A DNA stretch of 46,488 nt from Myxococcales bacterium (GTDB taxonomy: Bacteria; Myxococcota_A; Polyangia; Haliangiales; Haliangiaceae), in contig WYBA01000398.1 in assembly GCA_011526095.1 (NCBI GenBank), forward strand, positions 1 to 46,488, written 5' to 3'. The position numbers and the translations under genes are program-made. The notes beneath the pieces are model-generated. The model was not told where the DNA came from. It searched no databases and was given only the letters and a program-made list of their open reading frames with translations. Below are positions 8,648 through 16,971 of this stretch, one piece after another. Position 1 is the first letter of the stretch, and each line of letters starts with the position of its first letter.

Positions 8648-9121
8648 CTAGTCGCAGACGTAGACGGAGTTGAACCCGCCGAGCCCGTCACCGACGGTGT
8701 TCGGGTTCGCGGGGTCCGTCATCCACGTCGCCCCGTCGACGATGAACTTGTACTCGTAGCTGCCGCCGTCGAACGTGCGCGTGGTCGTCCACGCGTCGTC
8801 GCCTCCGAGCGTCAGCTCGATCGCGCCGGCCGCCGGGGTGCCCGCCCAGGCGACGAAGTCGCCGGTCAGCCAGACCGAGGTGGCGCCGGCCTGCCCCTCG
8901 AGCCGGAACGTCTGCTCGCAGCTCACCGGGGCGGCGTCCGGCCCCGTCGCGGCGTCGGGCGCGGTGACGTCGGCGTCGGGCGCGCCCGGATCGCCGTCGA
9001 CCGTCGCGCCGGCGTCGGCGCCATCGCCGTCGCCGTCGTCCGGGTCCTCGCCCCAGCCGGGGGGCCGGCACGCGGCGGCGAGCGCGGCGACGAGCACGAT
9101 CGAGCAGCACACGCGGAGCAT
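8648..9121 (-). CDS. Lipoprotein with a CBM48 (glycogen/starch-binding-like) domain
   Basis: 157 residues from the ATG at 9121; an in-frame GTG at 9187 would add 22 residues before a normal signal, so it is less likely. The lipobox lies in 'VAALAAACRPPG'. An Asp/Ala/Gly/Pro linker (e.g. 'DPDDGDGDGADAGATVDGDP') precedes an ~85-residue E-set/CBM48 domain: 'SVWLTGDFVAWAG', 'AWTTTRTFDGGSYEYKFIVD', 'TWMTDPANPNTVGDGLGG', 'NSVYVCD'. CBM48 domains occur in AMPK beta subunits and alpha-glucan enzymes and bind glycogen or starch. It is divergent from the glucoamylase operon, so it may hold alpha-glucans at the cell surface for that enzyme. The link is inference from position and domain. Confidence 0.8.
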   Translation of the reverse strand: MLRVCCSIVLVAALAAACRPPGWGEDPDDGDGDGADAGATVDGDPGAPDADVTAPDAATGPDAAPVSCEQTFRLEGQAGATSVWLTGDFVAWAGTPAAGAIELTLGGDDAWTTTRTFDGGSYEYKFIVDGATWMTDPANPNTVGDGLGGFNSVYVCD

Positions 9122-9224
9122 CGACGCCCACGGCTTCAACGGTCGTGCCAGCGCCGATCTCGGCGGAACCACGGGCGGCGCGCGCACGAGGTCGACAATG
9201 GCAGCGTGCGCCCGCCTGCGTCAT

Positions 9225-9239
9225 GTTGCGTTTGGCAAC
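9225..9239. promoter_or_regulatory. Short palindrome in the divergent region upstream of the sugar operon
   Basis: GTTGC-gtttg-GCAAC is a perfect 5-bp inverted repeat in the 168-base region shared by the CBM48 lipoprotein gene and the glucoamylase operon. Its position would suit an operator, but it is short and could be chance. Confidence 0.25.
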
Positions 9240-9289
9240 CAGCCGCCGATCCCGCTCGTCGATCCGCGACCTTGCAGGAGTAGGTCGAC

Positions 9290-11695
9290 GTGCGCGCGCG
9301 GGCACGAATCGTGCTCGCTCGCCGCCGCGTGAGGAACCCCGCGCGCTCGCTGTTCGCCGTCGCCGTGCTCGCCGGCGCCCTGCTGCCCCGCGCCGCCCGC
9401 GCGGAGACCGGCCCGGTCACCGGCGGCCCACGCCCCGACGACGGCGGCGGCGTGGCCCACATCGATCCGGTGGTGTCGTTCCCCTACCTGGTGACCGGCA
9501 ACGGCTTCGGCTTCCAGGTGTTCGACACCCAGGCCAACGCGATCAAGCAGTTCCTCGAGCGCCCGTACCGCTACCTGCGCGCCAACCCGTCCAACCCCGA
9601 CGGCGAGGGCATCGTCCGCCGCAACCTCGCGTTCGACACGTACTTCGGCGTGCGCGCCGGCGGGCAGACCGCGTGGCTCGCGACGCGCGATCCGTCCGAG
9701 GTCGGCTACGTCGACCAGACCAACGTCATCCGCTCGGTCGTCACCGTCGGCAGCGTCCGGACCGAGTCGTTCTTCTTCGCGCCGTTCGGGTTCGACGGCA
9801 ACGCGATGGTGATGCTGCTGCGGGTCGAGAACACCGGCGCCAGCGCCACCGACGTCACCGCGTACTCGATGCACAACTTCAAGCTCGGCTCCGCGCCCAA
9901 CCCCGACGAGCCGGGGGCCGACGGCGAGGCGATCGCCTACGACGCGGCGAGCGCCAGCGCGAGCGAGACCGGCCCCGGCGGCGGCGTGATGGTGTACGCG
10001 ACGATCGGCGGGGCCGACCAGTCGAGCTGCGCCGCCGACGCGTACAGCGCGATCGCCGGCGGCGGCGCGCCGGCGGCGCAGACCTCGTGCAACGGCACCG
10101 ACCGCGCGAACGCCTTCGTCAAGGGCCTCGGCTCGGTCCCCGCGGGCGAGAGCCGGTGGTGGGGCGTCGCGCTGGTGTTCGACGCCGGCGGCAGCGCGTC
10201 CGCCGCGCGCGCCGCGTGGACCGCGTTCCTCGCCGGCCGCGCGCCCGAGCAGCTCTACACCGACACGCTGGCCGAGTGGGAGACGTGGCGGACGCCGCCG
10301 GCGCCGGGGCTGTCGGCCGACGAGCTGAAGGTGTGGCGCCAGTCCGAGGCGGTGCTGCGCATGGGCCAGATCCGCGAACCGTACCAGACCTCGCCGCGGC
10401 GCAAGAACCACGGGATGATCCTGGCGTCGCTGCCGCCGGGCGGCTGGCACACCGGCTGGGTGCGCGACGCGACCTACGCGCTGGTGCCGCTGGCGCGCAC
10501 CGGCCACTTCGAGGAGGCGCGGATCGGCCTCGACTTCTTCCTCGACGCCGACGCCGGCAAGTACGGCTCGTTCCTCAACGACGTCGACTACCGGATCAGC
10601 ACGGTGCGCTACTACGGCGACGGCGAGGAGGAGGCCGACTACTCCGGGCACCCGACGCGCAACATCGAGATCGACGGCTGGGGCCTGTTCCTGTGGGCCG
10701 CGCGCGCCTACGTCGACGCCAGCGGCGACACCGCGTGGCTCGAGGCGACGACGAAGAAGGGTGACCTCGTCTACGACGCGATCAAGGAGGGCGTGGCCGA
10801 GCCGCTCGCCGCCAACCTCGAGCCCAACGGCATGGCGATCGCCGACGCGTCGATCTGGGAGGTCCACTGGGGCAACCGCGAGCACTTCCTGTACACGACC
10901 GCCGCGACCGCGCGCGGGTTCTGCGACATGGCGACGCTGGCGCGCCGCGCCGGACGCACCGAGGACGTCGAGCGCTACCGCACGCTGGCGGCGCGCGCGG
11001 TCGAGGCGATCCGCACGACCTTCATCGACTCCAACCGCGTGCTCGCCGGCTCGGTCGAGCGGCTGGCGCGCGGCTCGAACTACCGCGACGGCGCGACGAT
11101 CGAGGCGATCACGTGGTCGCTGATCGCGCCGACCGACCCGATCGCCACCGCGACGCTGGGCGCGATGAGCTACCTGCAGACGCCGGCGGGCGGCTACAAG
11201 CGGCTCGAGGGCTCGAGCGACCAGTACGACACCGACGAGTGGATCCTGATCGACCTGCGCGCCTCCGCCGCGTTCCGCCGCGTCGGCGACGGCGCCAAGG
11301 CCGACCAGCTGCTCGACTGGGTCACCGGCCAGGCGTCGGCGAACTTCGACCTCTTGCCCGAGCTGTACAACACGCGCACCTCGAGCGGCCAGATCGGCGC
11401 GTACTCGGGCTCGATCCCGATGGTCGGCTACGGCGCCGGCGCCTACCAGATGACGATGCTCGACCGCGCCGGCCTCCACGAGTACAGCGACTGCGGCGAG
11501 CTCGACCTCGACGACTACCCCGACGCCGGCGTCGTGATCGGCGTCGACGGCGGTCCCGGCGGCGGCAACGCCGACGACGAGCTCGGCCGCACCGGGATCG
11601 CGTGCGCGTGCACCACCGGCCGCACCCCGGCGCCGTGGGGCGAGCTCGCGCTGCTGCTCGGCGTCGGCCTGTGGCTGCGGAGGCGGCGGCGGTGA
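9290..11695 (+). CDS. Secreted GH15-like glucoamylase with MYXO-CTERM-like C-terminus
   Basis: 801 residues. The GTG at 9290 has an AGGAG site (9276-9280); an internal GTG at 9329 would give a more usual signal peptide but has no ribosome site. After the signal (ending ...LLPRAARA) comes a beta-rich N-terminal domain and then an (alpha/alpha)6-type catalytic region with 'GGWHTGWVRDATYALVPL' (WVRD at 390-393), 'NIEIDGWGLFLWAARAYVD' and 'IWEVHWGNREHFLYTTAATA', as in GH15 glucoamylases that release glucose from alpha-glucans. The C-terminus has a Gly/Asp linker, a Cys pair (CACTTG), a hydrophobic segment and an Arg cluster, which fits the MYXO-CTERM surface-sorting signal. The stop overlaps the xylG-like start (GTGA). 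Confidence 0.82.
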   Translation: MRARARIVLARRRVRNPARSLFAVAVLAGALLPRAARAETGPVTGGPRPDDGGGVAHIDPVVSFPYLVTGNGFGFQVFDTQANAIKQFLERPYRYLRANPSNPDGEGIVRRNLAFDTYFGVRAGGQTAWLATRDPSEVGYVDQTNVIRSVVTVGSVRTESFFFAPFGFDGNAMVMLLRVENTGASATDVTAYSMHNFKLGSAPNPDEPGADGEAIAYDAASASASETGPGGGVMVYATIGGADQSSCAADAYSAIAGGGAPAAQTSCNGTDRANAFVKGLGSVPAGESRWWGVALVFDAGGSASAARAAWTAFLAGRAPEQLYTDTLAEWETWRTPPAPGLSADELKVWRQSEAVLRMGQIREPYQTSPRRKNHGMILASLPPGGWHTGWVRDATYALVPLARTGHFEEARIGLDFFLDADAGKYGSFLNDVDYRISTVRYYGDGEEEADYSGHPTRNIEIDGWGLFLWAARAYVDASGDTAWLEATTKKGDLVYDAIKEGVAEPLAANLEPNGMAIADASIWEVHWGNREHFLYTTAATARGFCDMATLARRAGRTEDVERYRTLAARAVEAIRTTFIDSNRVLAGSVERLARGSNYRDGATIEAITWSLIAPTDPIATATLGAMSYLQTPAGGYKRLEGSSDQYDTDEWILIDLRASAAFRRVGDGAKADQLLDWVTGQASANFDLLPELYNTRTSSGQIGAYSGSIPMVGYGAGAYQMTMLDRAGLHEYSDCGELDLDDYPDAGVVIGVDGGPGGGNADDELGRTGIACACTTGRTPAPWGELALLLGVGLWLRRRRR

Positions 11696-13269
11696 CCGCG
11701 CCGGCCGCCCCGGCGCCGGTCGTGTCGCTGCGCGCGATCGGCAAGGACTTCCCCGGCGTGCGCGCGCTGCACGACGTCTCGCTCGACGTCGCGCCGGGCG
11801 AGGTCGTCGGCCTCGTCGGCGAGAACGGCGCCGGCAAGTCGACCCTGCTCAAGATCCTCGGCGGGGTCTACGCCGCCGGCAGCTACCGCGGCGAGGTCGT
11901 CGTCGCCGGCCGGCGCCGCGCGTTCAAGGGCGCGCGCGACGCCCGCGCCGCCGGGATCGCGGTCGTCCACCAGGAGCTGAGCCTGGTGCCGGAGATGAGC
12001 GTCGCCGACAACCTGCTGCTCGGGCGCGAGCCGACGCGGTGGGGCCTCACCGATCCGGCGGCGACCGAGGCCGCGGCGCGCGCGCTGCTCGACCGGGTCG
12101 CCGGCGACCTCGCGCCGGGGCTCGACGTGCGGACGCCGGTCGGCCGGCTCGGCGTCGGCGTCCAGCAGCTGCTCGAGATCGCCCGCGCGCTCGCCGACGA
12201 CGCCGCCGTCGTCATCCTCGACGAGCCGACCGCGGCGCTGACCGCGGCCGAGACCGCGCGGCTGCACGAGCTGGTGCGCGCGCGCCGCGCCGCCGGCACC
12301 TCGTTCCTCTACGTCACCCACCACCTCGACGAGATCACCGCGCTGTGCGATCGCGTCGTCGTGCTGCGCGACGGCCAGCGCGTCGCCACCCGCGCGATCG
12401 CCGAGACGTCGACCGACGAGCTGATCGCCCTGATGACCGGCAGCGAGCTCGCCGCCGTCGACGCGGCGCCCCGCGCGCGCCCCGCGGCGGGCCCGCCGGC
12501 GCTCGCGGTAGAGGCGCTCAGCGTCGCGCACCCCACCCTGCCCGACCGCCGCGTCGTCGACGAGCTGTCGTTCGCCGTCGCGCCCGGCGAGGTCGTGGCG
12601 CTCGCCGGTGCGATGGGCGCCGGCCGCACCGCGACGCTGTCGGCGCTGTTCGGCCTCGCCCGCGGCGCGGTCTTGGGCCGGATCCTCGTCGATGGCCGGC
12701 CGGTGCGGCTGCGCGGCCCGGCCGACGCGATCACCGCCGGCCTCGCGCTCGTGCCCGAGGATCGCAAGGGCGCCGGGCTCGTGCTCGGCATGAGCGTCGC
12801 CGACAACCTCGGGCTGCCGTCGCTCGCCCGCCACGGCTGGTGGCTCGACGGCGCGCGCGCCGAGCGGGCCGCGACCGAGCGGGTCAAGGAGCTGCACGTC
12901 AAGGCGCCCGGGCTCGGCGCCGAGGTCGGGACGCTGTCCGGCGGCAACCAGCAGAAGGTCGTCCTCGGCAAGTGGCTCGAGCTGGCGCCGCGGGTGCTGC
13001 TGCTCGACGAGCCGACCCGCGGCGTCGACGTCGGCGCCAAGGCCGAGATCTACCGGCTGATCGAGGCGCTGACCGCGCGCGGCCACGCCGTCGTGATCGC
13101 GAGCTCGGATCTGCCCGAGGTGCTGCGGCTGGCCGACCGCGTCCTCGTCCTGCGCGACGGCCGCCTCGCCGGCGCGCTCGACCGCGCCGACGCGACGGCG
13201 CTCGCGATCATGCGCCTCGCGCTGGGCGCGCCCACGTCCGCTGGCACCCCGGCCGAGGAGGCCGCATGA
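11692..13269 (+). CDS. xylG: Sugar ABC transporter, ATP-binding protein (XylG-like, CUT2 family)
   Basis: 525 residues with two ABC cassettes, as in XylG/RbsA/MglA. Cassette 1 has Walker A GENGAGKST (43-51), a Q-loop 'AVVHQELSLVPEMSVADN', a degenerate signature 'LGVGVQQ' and Walker B 'AVVILDEPTAAL'. Cassette 2 has the usual atypical Walker A 'GAMGAGRT', the signature LSGGNQQK and 'VLLLDEPTRGVDVGAKAEI'. The second site is normally weak or inactive in this family. It energises import through the permease encoded next. The GTG at 11692 lies within the previous stop and is preceded by GGAGG (11679-11683). It overlaps xylH by four bases. Confidence 0.92.
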   Translation: MTAPAAPAPVVSLRAIGKDFPGVRALHDVSLDVAPGEVVGLVGENGAGKSTLLKILGGVYAAGSYRGEVVVAGRRRAFKGARDARAAGIAVVHQELSLVPEMSVADNLLLGREPTRWGLTDPAATEAAARALLDRVAGDLAPGLDVRTPVGRLGVGVQQLLEIARALADDAAVVILDEPTAALTAAETARLHELVRARRAAGTSFLYVTHHLDEITALCDRVVVLRDGQRVATRAIAETSTDELIALMTGSELAAVDAAPRARPAAGPPALAVEALSVAHPTLPDRRVVDELSFAVAPGEVVALAGAMGAGRTATLSALFGLARGAVLGRILVDGRPVRLRGPADAITAGLALVPEDRKGAGLVLGMSVADNLGLPSLARHGWWLDGARAERAATERVKELHVKAPGLGAEVGTLSGGNQQKVVLGKWLELAPRVLLLDEPTRGVDVGAKAEIYRLIEALTARGHAVVIASSDLPEVLRLADRVLVLRDGRLAGALDRADATALAIMRLALGAPTSAGTPAEEAA

Positions 13270-14441
13270 AGCTCGAACGCAACGCCGAGTCCCCGCGCCC
13301 CGAGGCGCGCCCGCCCGGGCGGCGGGTCGATCTCAACGCCTGGGCGATGGCCGGCGTGCTGCTGGCCTTGTGGGCGATCCTCGCGGTGCTGCCGGCGACG
13401 CGCGGGGTGTTCCTCACCGAGCGCAACCTCGCGACGCTGCTCACCCAGAACGCGCACATCCTGGTGGTCGCGGTCGGGATGACGCTCGTCATCCTGATCC
13501 GCGGCATCGACCTGTCGGTCGGCGCCGGCGTCGCGCTCACCGGCGTCGTCGCGGCGATGCTCCAGCTCCACGCCGGGATGCCGGCGTGGGTCGCGATCGC
13601 CGCGGCGCTGGCGTGCGGCGCGGTGATCGGCGCGTGGCAGGGCGTGTGGGTCGGCTGGCTCGGGATCCCCGCGTTCGTCGTCACGCTCGCCGGGTTCAAC
13701 GCGTTCCGCGGCCTGGCGCTGGTGATCTCCGACGCGCGCGGCCTCGCGCCGATGAAGCACGACTTCCAGATCGTCACCGCGACGATCCCCGCGACCGCGA
13801 CGTGGCTCGCGGTGCTCGCGGTGCTCGCGCTCGGGCTCGCCGTCACCTGGCGCGAGGCGGCGCGCCGCCGGGCGCTCGGGCTCGATCCGCCGAGCGCCGG
13901 CGTCGTCGCGGCGCGCGCCGGCGGCATGGTCGGCCTCGCCGCGCTGGTGCTGGCGATCTTCGGCGGGCGCGGGATGCCGGTGCCGGTCGCGGTCGCCGCG
14001 GTCGTCGTGCTCGCCGGCGTCGTGCTCACCCGCCGCACCCGGTTCGGCCGCCACGTCTACGCGATCGGCGGCAACCCCGAGGCGGCGCGGCTGTCGGGCA
14101 TCGACGTCCGCCGCGTGACCCTGTGGGTCTACGTGATCGTCGGCGTGCTGACCGCGGTCGCCGGCGTGCTGCTCGCGGGCCGCGTCAACGGCGTGACCCC
14201 GGGCAGCCAGGGCCAGCTGCTCGAGCTCGACGTCGTCACCGCCGTCGTGATCGGCGGGACGAGCCTGTCGGGCGGCCGCGGCTCGATCGTCGGCACGATG
14301 CTCGGCGCGCTGGTGTTCGGCACGCTCGCCAACGGCATGAACCTCCTCGGCGTCGACTCCAACTGGCAGCTGATCTGCAAGGGCCTGATCCTGATGACGG
14401 CCGTGCTGATCGACGTCCTCTCGAAAGGCAGGCGCTCGTGA
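13266..14441 (+). CDS. xylH: Sugar ABC transporter permease (XylH-like)
   Basis: 391 residues with about ten hydrophobic segments. It carries the CUT2 permease signatures 'LVILIRGIDLSVGAGVALTG' and 'DVVTAVVIGGTSLSGGRGSI', and the XylH-specific middle 'RRRALGLDPPSAGVVAARAG' followed by 'RFGRHVYAIGGNPEAARLSG'. This segment order matches the D-xylose permease XylH more closely than ribose or galactose permeases. It would form the homodimeric inner-membrane channel of the transporter. The start overlaps xylG (ATGA) and the end overlaps xylF (GTGA). Confidence 0.9.
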   Translation: MKLERNAESPRPEARPPGRRVDLNAWAMAGVLLALWAILAVLPATRGVFLTERNLATLLTQNAHILVVAVGMTLVILIRGIDLSVGAGVALTGVVAAMLQLHAGMPAWVAIAAALACGAVIGAWQGVWVGWLGIPAFVVTLAGFNAFRGLALVISDARGLAPMKHDFQIVTATIPATATWLAVLAVLALGLAVTWREAARRRALGLDPPSAGVVAARAGGMVGLAALVLAIFGGRGMPVPVAVAAVVVLAGVVLTRRTRFGRHVYAIGGNPEAARLSGIDVRRVTLWVYVIVGVLTAVAGVLLAGRVNGVTPGSQGQLLELDVVTAVVIGGTSLSGGRGSIVGTMLGALVFGTLANGMNLLGVDSNWQLICKGLILMTAVLIDVLSKGRRS

Positions 14442-15472
14442 TCGCGAAACTCTCCCTCGTGTCCTCGCTCGTCGCGGCGGTCGCCGCCGCGGCCGCCGGC
14501 TGCAAGGCGCCGGACGACGCCCCGGCGGTCGCGTTCCTGCTCTCGACGCTGCAGGAGGAGCGCTACCAGAAGGACCAGAAGTACTTCGAGGCGCGCGCGA
14601 AGACGCTCGGCGTGACGGTGACGACGCTCGCCGCCGACAACGACAACGCGCGCCAGCTCGCGCAGGTCGAGGACGCGCTGACCCGCGGGGCGAAGGTGCT
14701 GGTGATCCAGCCGACCGACAGCCAGGCGGCGTCGAGCTACGTCCGCCTCGCCCACGCCCAGGGCGCGAAGGTCATCGCCTACGACCGCGCGATCGTCGCG
14801 GCCGACCTCGACTTCTACGTCTCGCACGACAGCTACCAGGTCGGCGTGCTCCAGGCCGAGGCGGCGATCGCCGCGACCGGCGGCAAGGGCAAGTTCGTCG
14901 TGCTGTCCGGCCAGGCCGGCCACTCGGTCGCCGGCGAGATCACGCGCGGCTACGACGACACGCTCGCGCCGTACGTGCGCCGCGGCGACATCGAGATCGT
15001 GACGCGCCAGAGCCACAGCGCGTGGTCGCCGGAGCAGGCGCTGCGCACGGTCGAGGACGCGCTGGCGAAGGCGGGCGGCCGGGTCGACGCGATCCTCGCC
15101 AACAACTCGGGCATGGCGCGCGGCGCGGTCCAGGCGCTCGAGGCGGCCGGGCTGTCCGGCGTGTTCGTCGCCGGCGCCGACGCCGACGCCGCCAACGTGG
15201 ACTTCGTGTGCCAGGGCAAGCAGGCGCTCGAGGTCTACAAGCCGATCGCGCCGCTGGCCGAGACGGCCGCGGAGGTCGCGGCGCAGCTGGTCAAGGGCGA
15301 GCGCCCGACGGCGGCCGCGACGATGGCGATGGACGGCGGCGCCGTCCCGGTCGCGGCGGTCCCGGTCGAGGCGATCGACGCCGACGACGTCAAGGCGCGC
15401 CTGGTCGAGCCCGGCTTCCTGACCGCGAGCGAGCTGCCGGGCTGCGCCAGCCGGCTGGCGGTGGCGCCGTGA
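14438..15472 (+). CDS. xylF: Sugar ABC transporter substrate-binding lipoprotein (XylF-like)
   Basis: 344 residues. The signal ends at a lipobox 'AAAAAGCKAP', so the protein is lipid-anchored even though this is a Gram-negative cell. The mature protein opens 'VAFLLSTLQEERYQKDQKYF', 'NDNARQLAQVEDALTRGAKV', 'LVIQPTDSQAASSYVRLAHA' and 'AKVIAYDR', an arrangement typical of XylF-type periplasmic-binding proteins that bind D-xylose or glucose. 'AILANNSGMARGAVQALEAA' is the hinge/ligand region. Because the operon begins with a glucoamylase, glucose is as likely a ligand as xylose; that is inference. GTG start coupled to xylH; the stop is coupled to the barrel gene. Confidence 0.88.
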   Translation: MIAKLSLVSSLVAAVAAAAAGCKAPDDAPAVAFLLSTLQEERYQKDQKYFEARAKTLGVTVTTLAADNDNARQLAQVEDALTRGAKVLVIQPTDSQAASSYVRLAHAQGAKVIAYDRAIVAADLDFYVSHDSYQVGVLQAEAAIAATGGKGKFVVLSGQAGHSVAGEITRGYDDTLAPYVRRGDIEIVTRQSHSAWSPEQALRTVEDALAKAGGRVDAILANNSGMARGAVQALEAAGLSGVFVAGADADAANVDFVCQGKQALEVYKPIAPLAETAAEVAAQLVKGERPTAAATMAMDGGAVPVAAVPVEAIDADDVKARLVEPGFLTASELPGCASRLAVAP

Positions 15473-16959
15473 CGCGCGCGGCGGCGCTCGCCGCGGCGCT
15501 GCTGACGCTCGCCCCCGCGGCGGCGTGGGCGGAGGCGGAGGCGGTGACGGAGACGGGCACGGGCACGGGCACGGGCACGGAGACGGAAACGGAGGCGGGC
15601 ACGGAGACGGAGGCGGGCACGGAGACGGAGACGGAGACGGAGACGGAGACGGAGACGGAGACGGACGCCGACAAGCGCGTCGCGGTCGCCGATCCGCTCG
15701 CCGCCGACTCGATCACCGCGCGCGCCCCCGATCGCGACGACGGCGCCGGGCTCGACCTCGGCGCGGTCCGGTTCGAGCTCCACGGCTACGCCCGCATGCC
15801 CCTGTCGGCGCAGGCGACGCCGCGCGAGCCGTGGCTGGTCGACAACGACTACTACCTGTCCGGGTTCGCGTACACCCGGCTGTACGAGCCCGACTGGTCC
15901 GAGCTGTTCTTCTCGGCCAGCCGCGGCGACTACAAGGCCGAGTTCGGCATCTTCGCCTCGCTCTACTCGGACTACGCCTCGCCCGAGCTGGAGAACCAGC
16001 TCGGCATCGCGCAGGCCAGCGTCACCGCGAAGCGGTTCCTCGATCACGATCCGCTCAGCGTCCAGCTCGGCGTGTTCTGGGACCGCTTCGGCTACATCGA
16101 GCCGTACGACACGTACGTGTTCGGCCGGACCCACCAGGGCGGCGTCAAGGTCGCGTACGAGCTGCCCGGCGGCGGGCGCGCCCAGGGCGGGCTCGGCCTG
16201 CACCAGGCGCAGCTCCAGCAGAACCAGGGGCTCACGCCGATCGCCCACCTCGCCGGCGGCTACCCCGTCGGCCCGGCGTTCGTCTCCGGCTACGTCCTGC
16301 GCAGCTGGACACGCGACGTCCGCCAGCTCTCGCCGATCCAGGAGGGCACGATGTGGGTCGCCGGCGCCGACGCGCGCGTCGAGCTGCCGGGCGACCGCGG
16401 CACGGCCTACGCCGCGCTGTCGTACACCGACATGGACAAGGTCCTGTACCTGGCGCCCGCGCTCGAGCTGATGCACTCGACGGGCGGCCGCGGCCTGACC
16501 GAGAACTACCTGGGCCTGGAGTCGAGCGAGGACGGCACCGGCTCGATGTGGACGGTCGCGACCGACGTGCCGGCGCGGATCACCGACGAGATCGGCGTGC
16601 GCGCGTTCGGCATGGCGACGTGGGTGCGGTCGAAGCAGGTCGACGAGATGGACCCCGCGATCAACCGCGATCGCCGGCTCTACCTCAAGTGGGGCGTCGA
16701 GCCGAGCTACGCGGTGCACCCCAGCGTCCGGCTGTCCGCGCGGTTCGACCGCGTCATCCTCGACCTGTACGACGCCGAGAACAGCTTCCGCGTGCTGTCG
16801 CCGCGGATCTCGTTCCCGCTCGAGCAGTGGGGCGAGCTGTTCTTCCAGTACTCGCACTACTGGTACGGCGACAAGGTCGCGCTGCGCGCCGGCCAGGTCC
16901 CGCTCGTCACCGAGCCCGACACCGACGTGTTCAAGCTCCAGGCGCAGGTCGCCTGGTAG
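15469..16959 (+). CDS. Outer-membrane beta-barrel protein with Glu-Thr/Gly-Thr repeat N-terminus (putative carbohydrate porin)
   Basis: 496 residues from a GTG overlapping the xylF stop. A signal peptide (VTRAAALAAALLTLAPAAAW) is followed by ~40 residues of Gly-Thr and Glu-Thr repeats (about 27-66) made by a hexanucleotide DNA repeat, then a barrel-like region rich in alternating aromatics ('FELHGYARMPLSAQ', 'WSELFFSASRGDYKAEFGIF', 'LFFQYSHYWYGDKVAL'), ending in a terminal Trp ('KLQAQVAW'), as expected for BAM-assembled proteins. It is the last gene of the sugar operon, so an outer-membrane entry pore for the sugars made by the glucoamylase is the natural inference. No specific porin family is recognised. 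Confidence 0.78.
   Translation: MTRAAALAAALLTLAPAAAWAEAEAVTETGTGTGTGTETETEAGTETEAGTETETETETETETETDADKRVAVADPLAADSITARAPDRDDGAGLDLGAVRFELHGYARMPLSAQATPREPWLVDNDYYLSGFAYTRLYEPDWSELFFSASRGDYKAEFGIFASLYSDYASPELENQLGIAQASVTAKRFLDHDPLSVQLGVFWDRFGYIEPYDTYVFGRTHQGGVKVAYELPGGGRAQGGLGLHQAQLQQNQGLTPIAHLAGGYPVGPAFVSGYVLRSWTRDVRQLSPIQEGTMWVAGADARVELPGDRGTAYAALSYTDMDKVLYLAPALELMHSTGGRGLTENYLGLESSEDGTGSMWTVATDVPARITDEIGVRAFGMATWVRSKQVDEMDPAINRDRRLYLKWGVEPSYAVHPSVRLSARFDRVILDLYDAENSFRVLSPRISFPLEQWGELFFQYSHYWYGDKVALRAGQVPLVTEPDTDVFKLQAQVAW
15545..15665 (+). repeat. Hexanucleotide repeat (GGGCAC and GGAGAC units) inside the barrel gene
   Basis: Roughly 20 six-base units with GGGCAC, GGAGAC and variants (GGAAAC, GGAGGC, repeated as a GGAGGC-GGGCAC-GGAGAC block), reading as Glu-Thr and Gly-Thr repeats. 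The same DNA unit is at 5764-5849, read there in a different frame as Asp-Gly/Gly-His. Confidence 0.88.
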
Positions 16960-16971
16960 CGCCGCCGCTAC
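16956..16971. terminator. Small hairpin overlapping both convergent stop codons
   Basis: GTAGCG (16956-16961) and CGCTAC (16966-16971) pair around CCGC. The stem includes the TAG of the barrel gene and the TAG of the opposing lipoprotein gene. It is short and lacks T-runs, so a terminator role is uncertain. Confidence 0.3.

Noticed and set aside
9221..11479. 752-codon open frame antisense to the glucoamylase
   Set aside because: Same composition bias, and no ribosome site or motif; the plus strand has GH15 motifs and a signal peptide.
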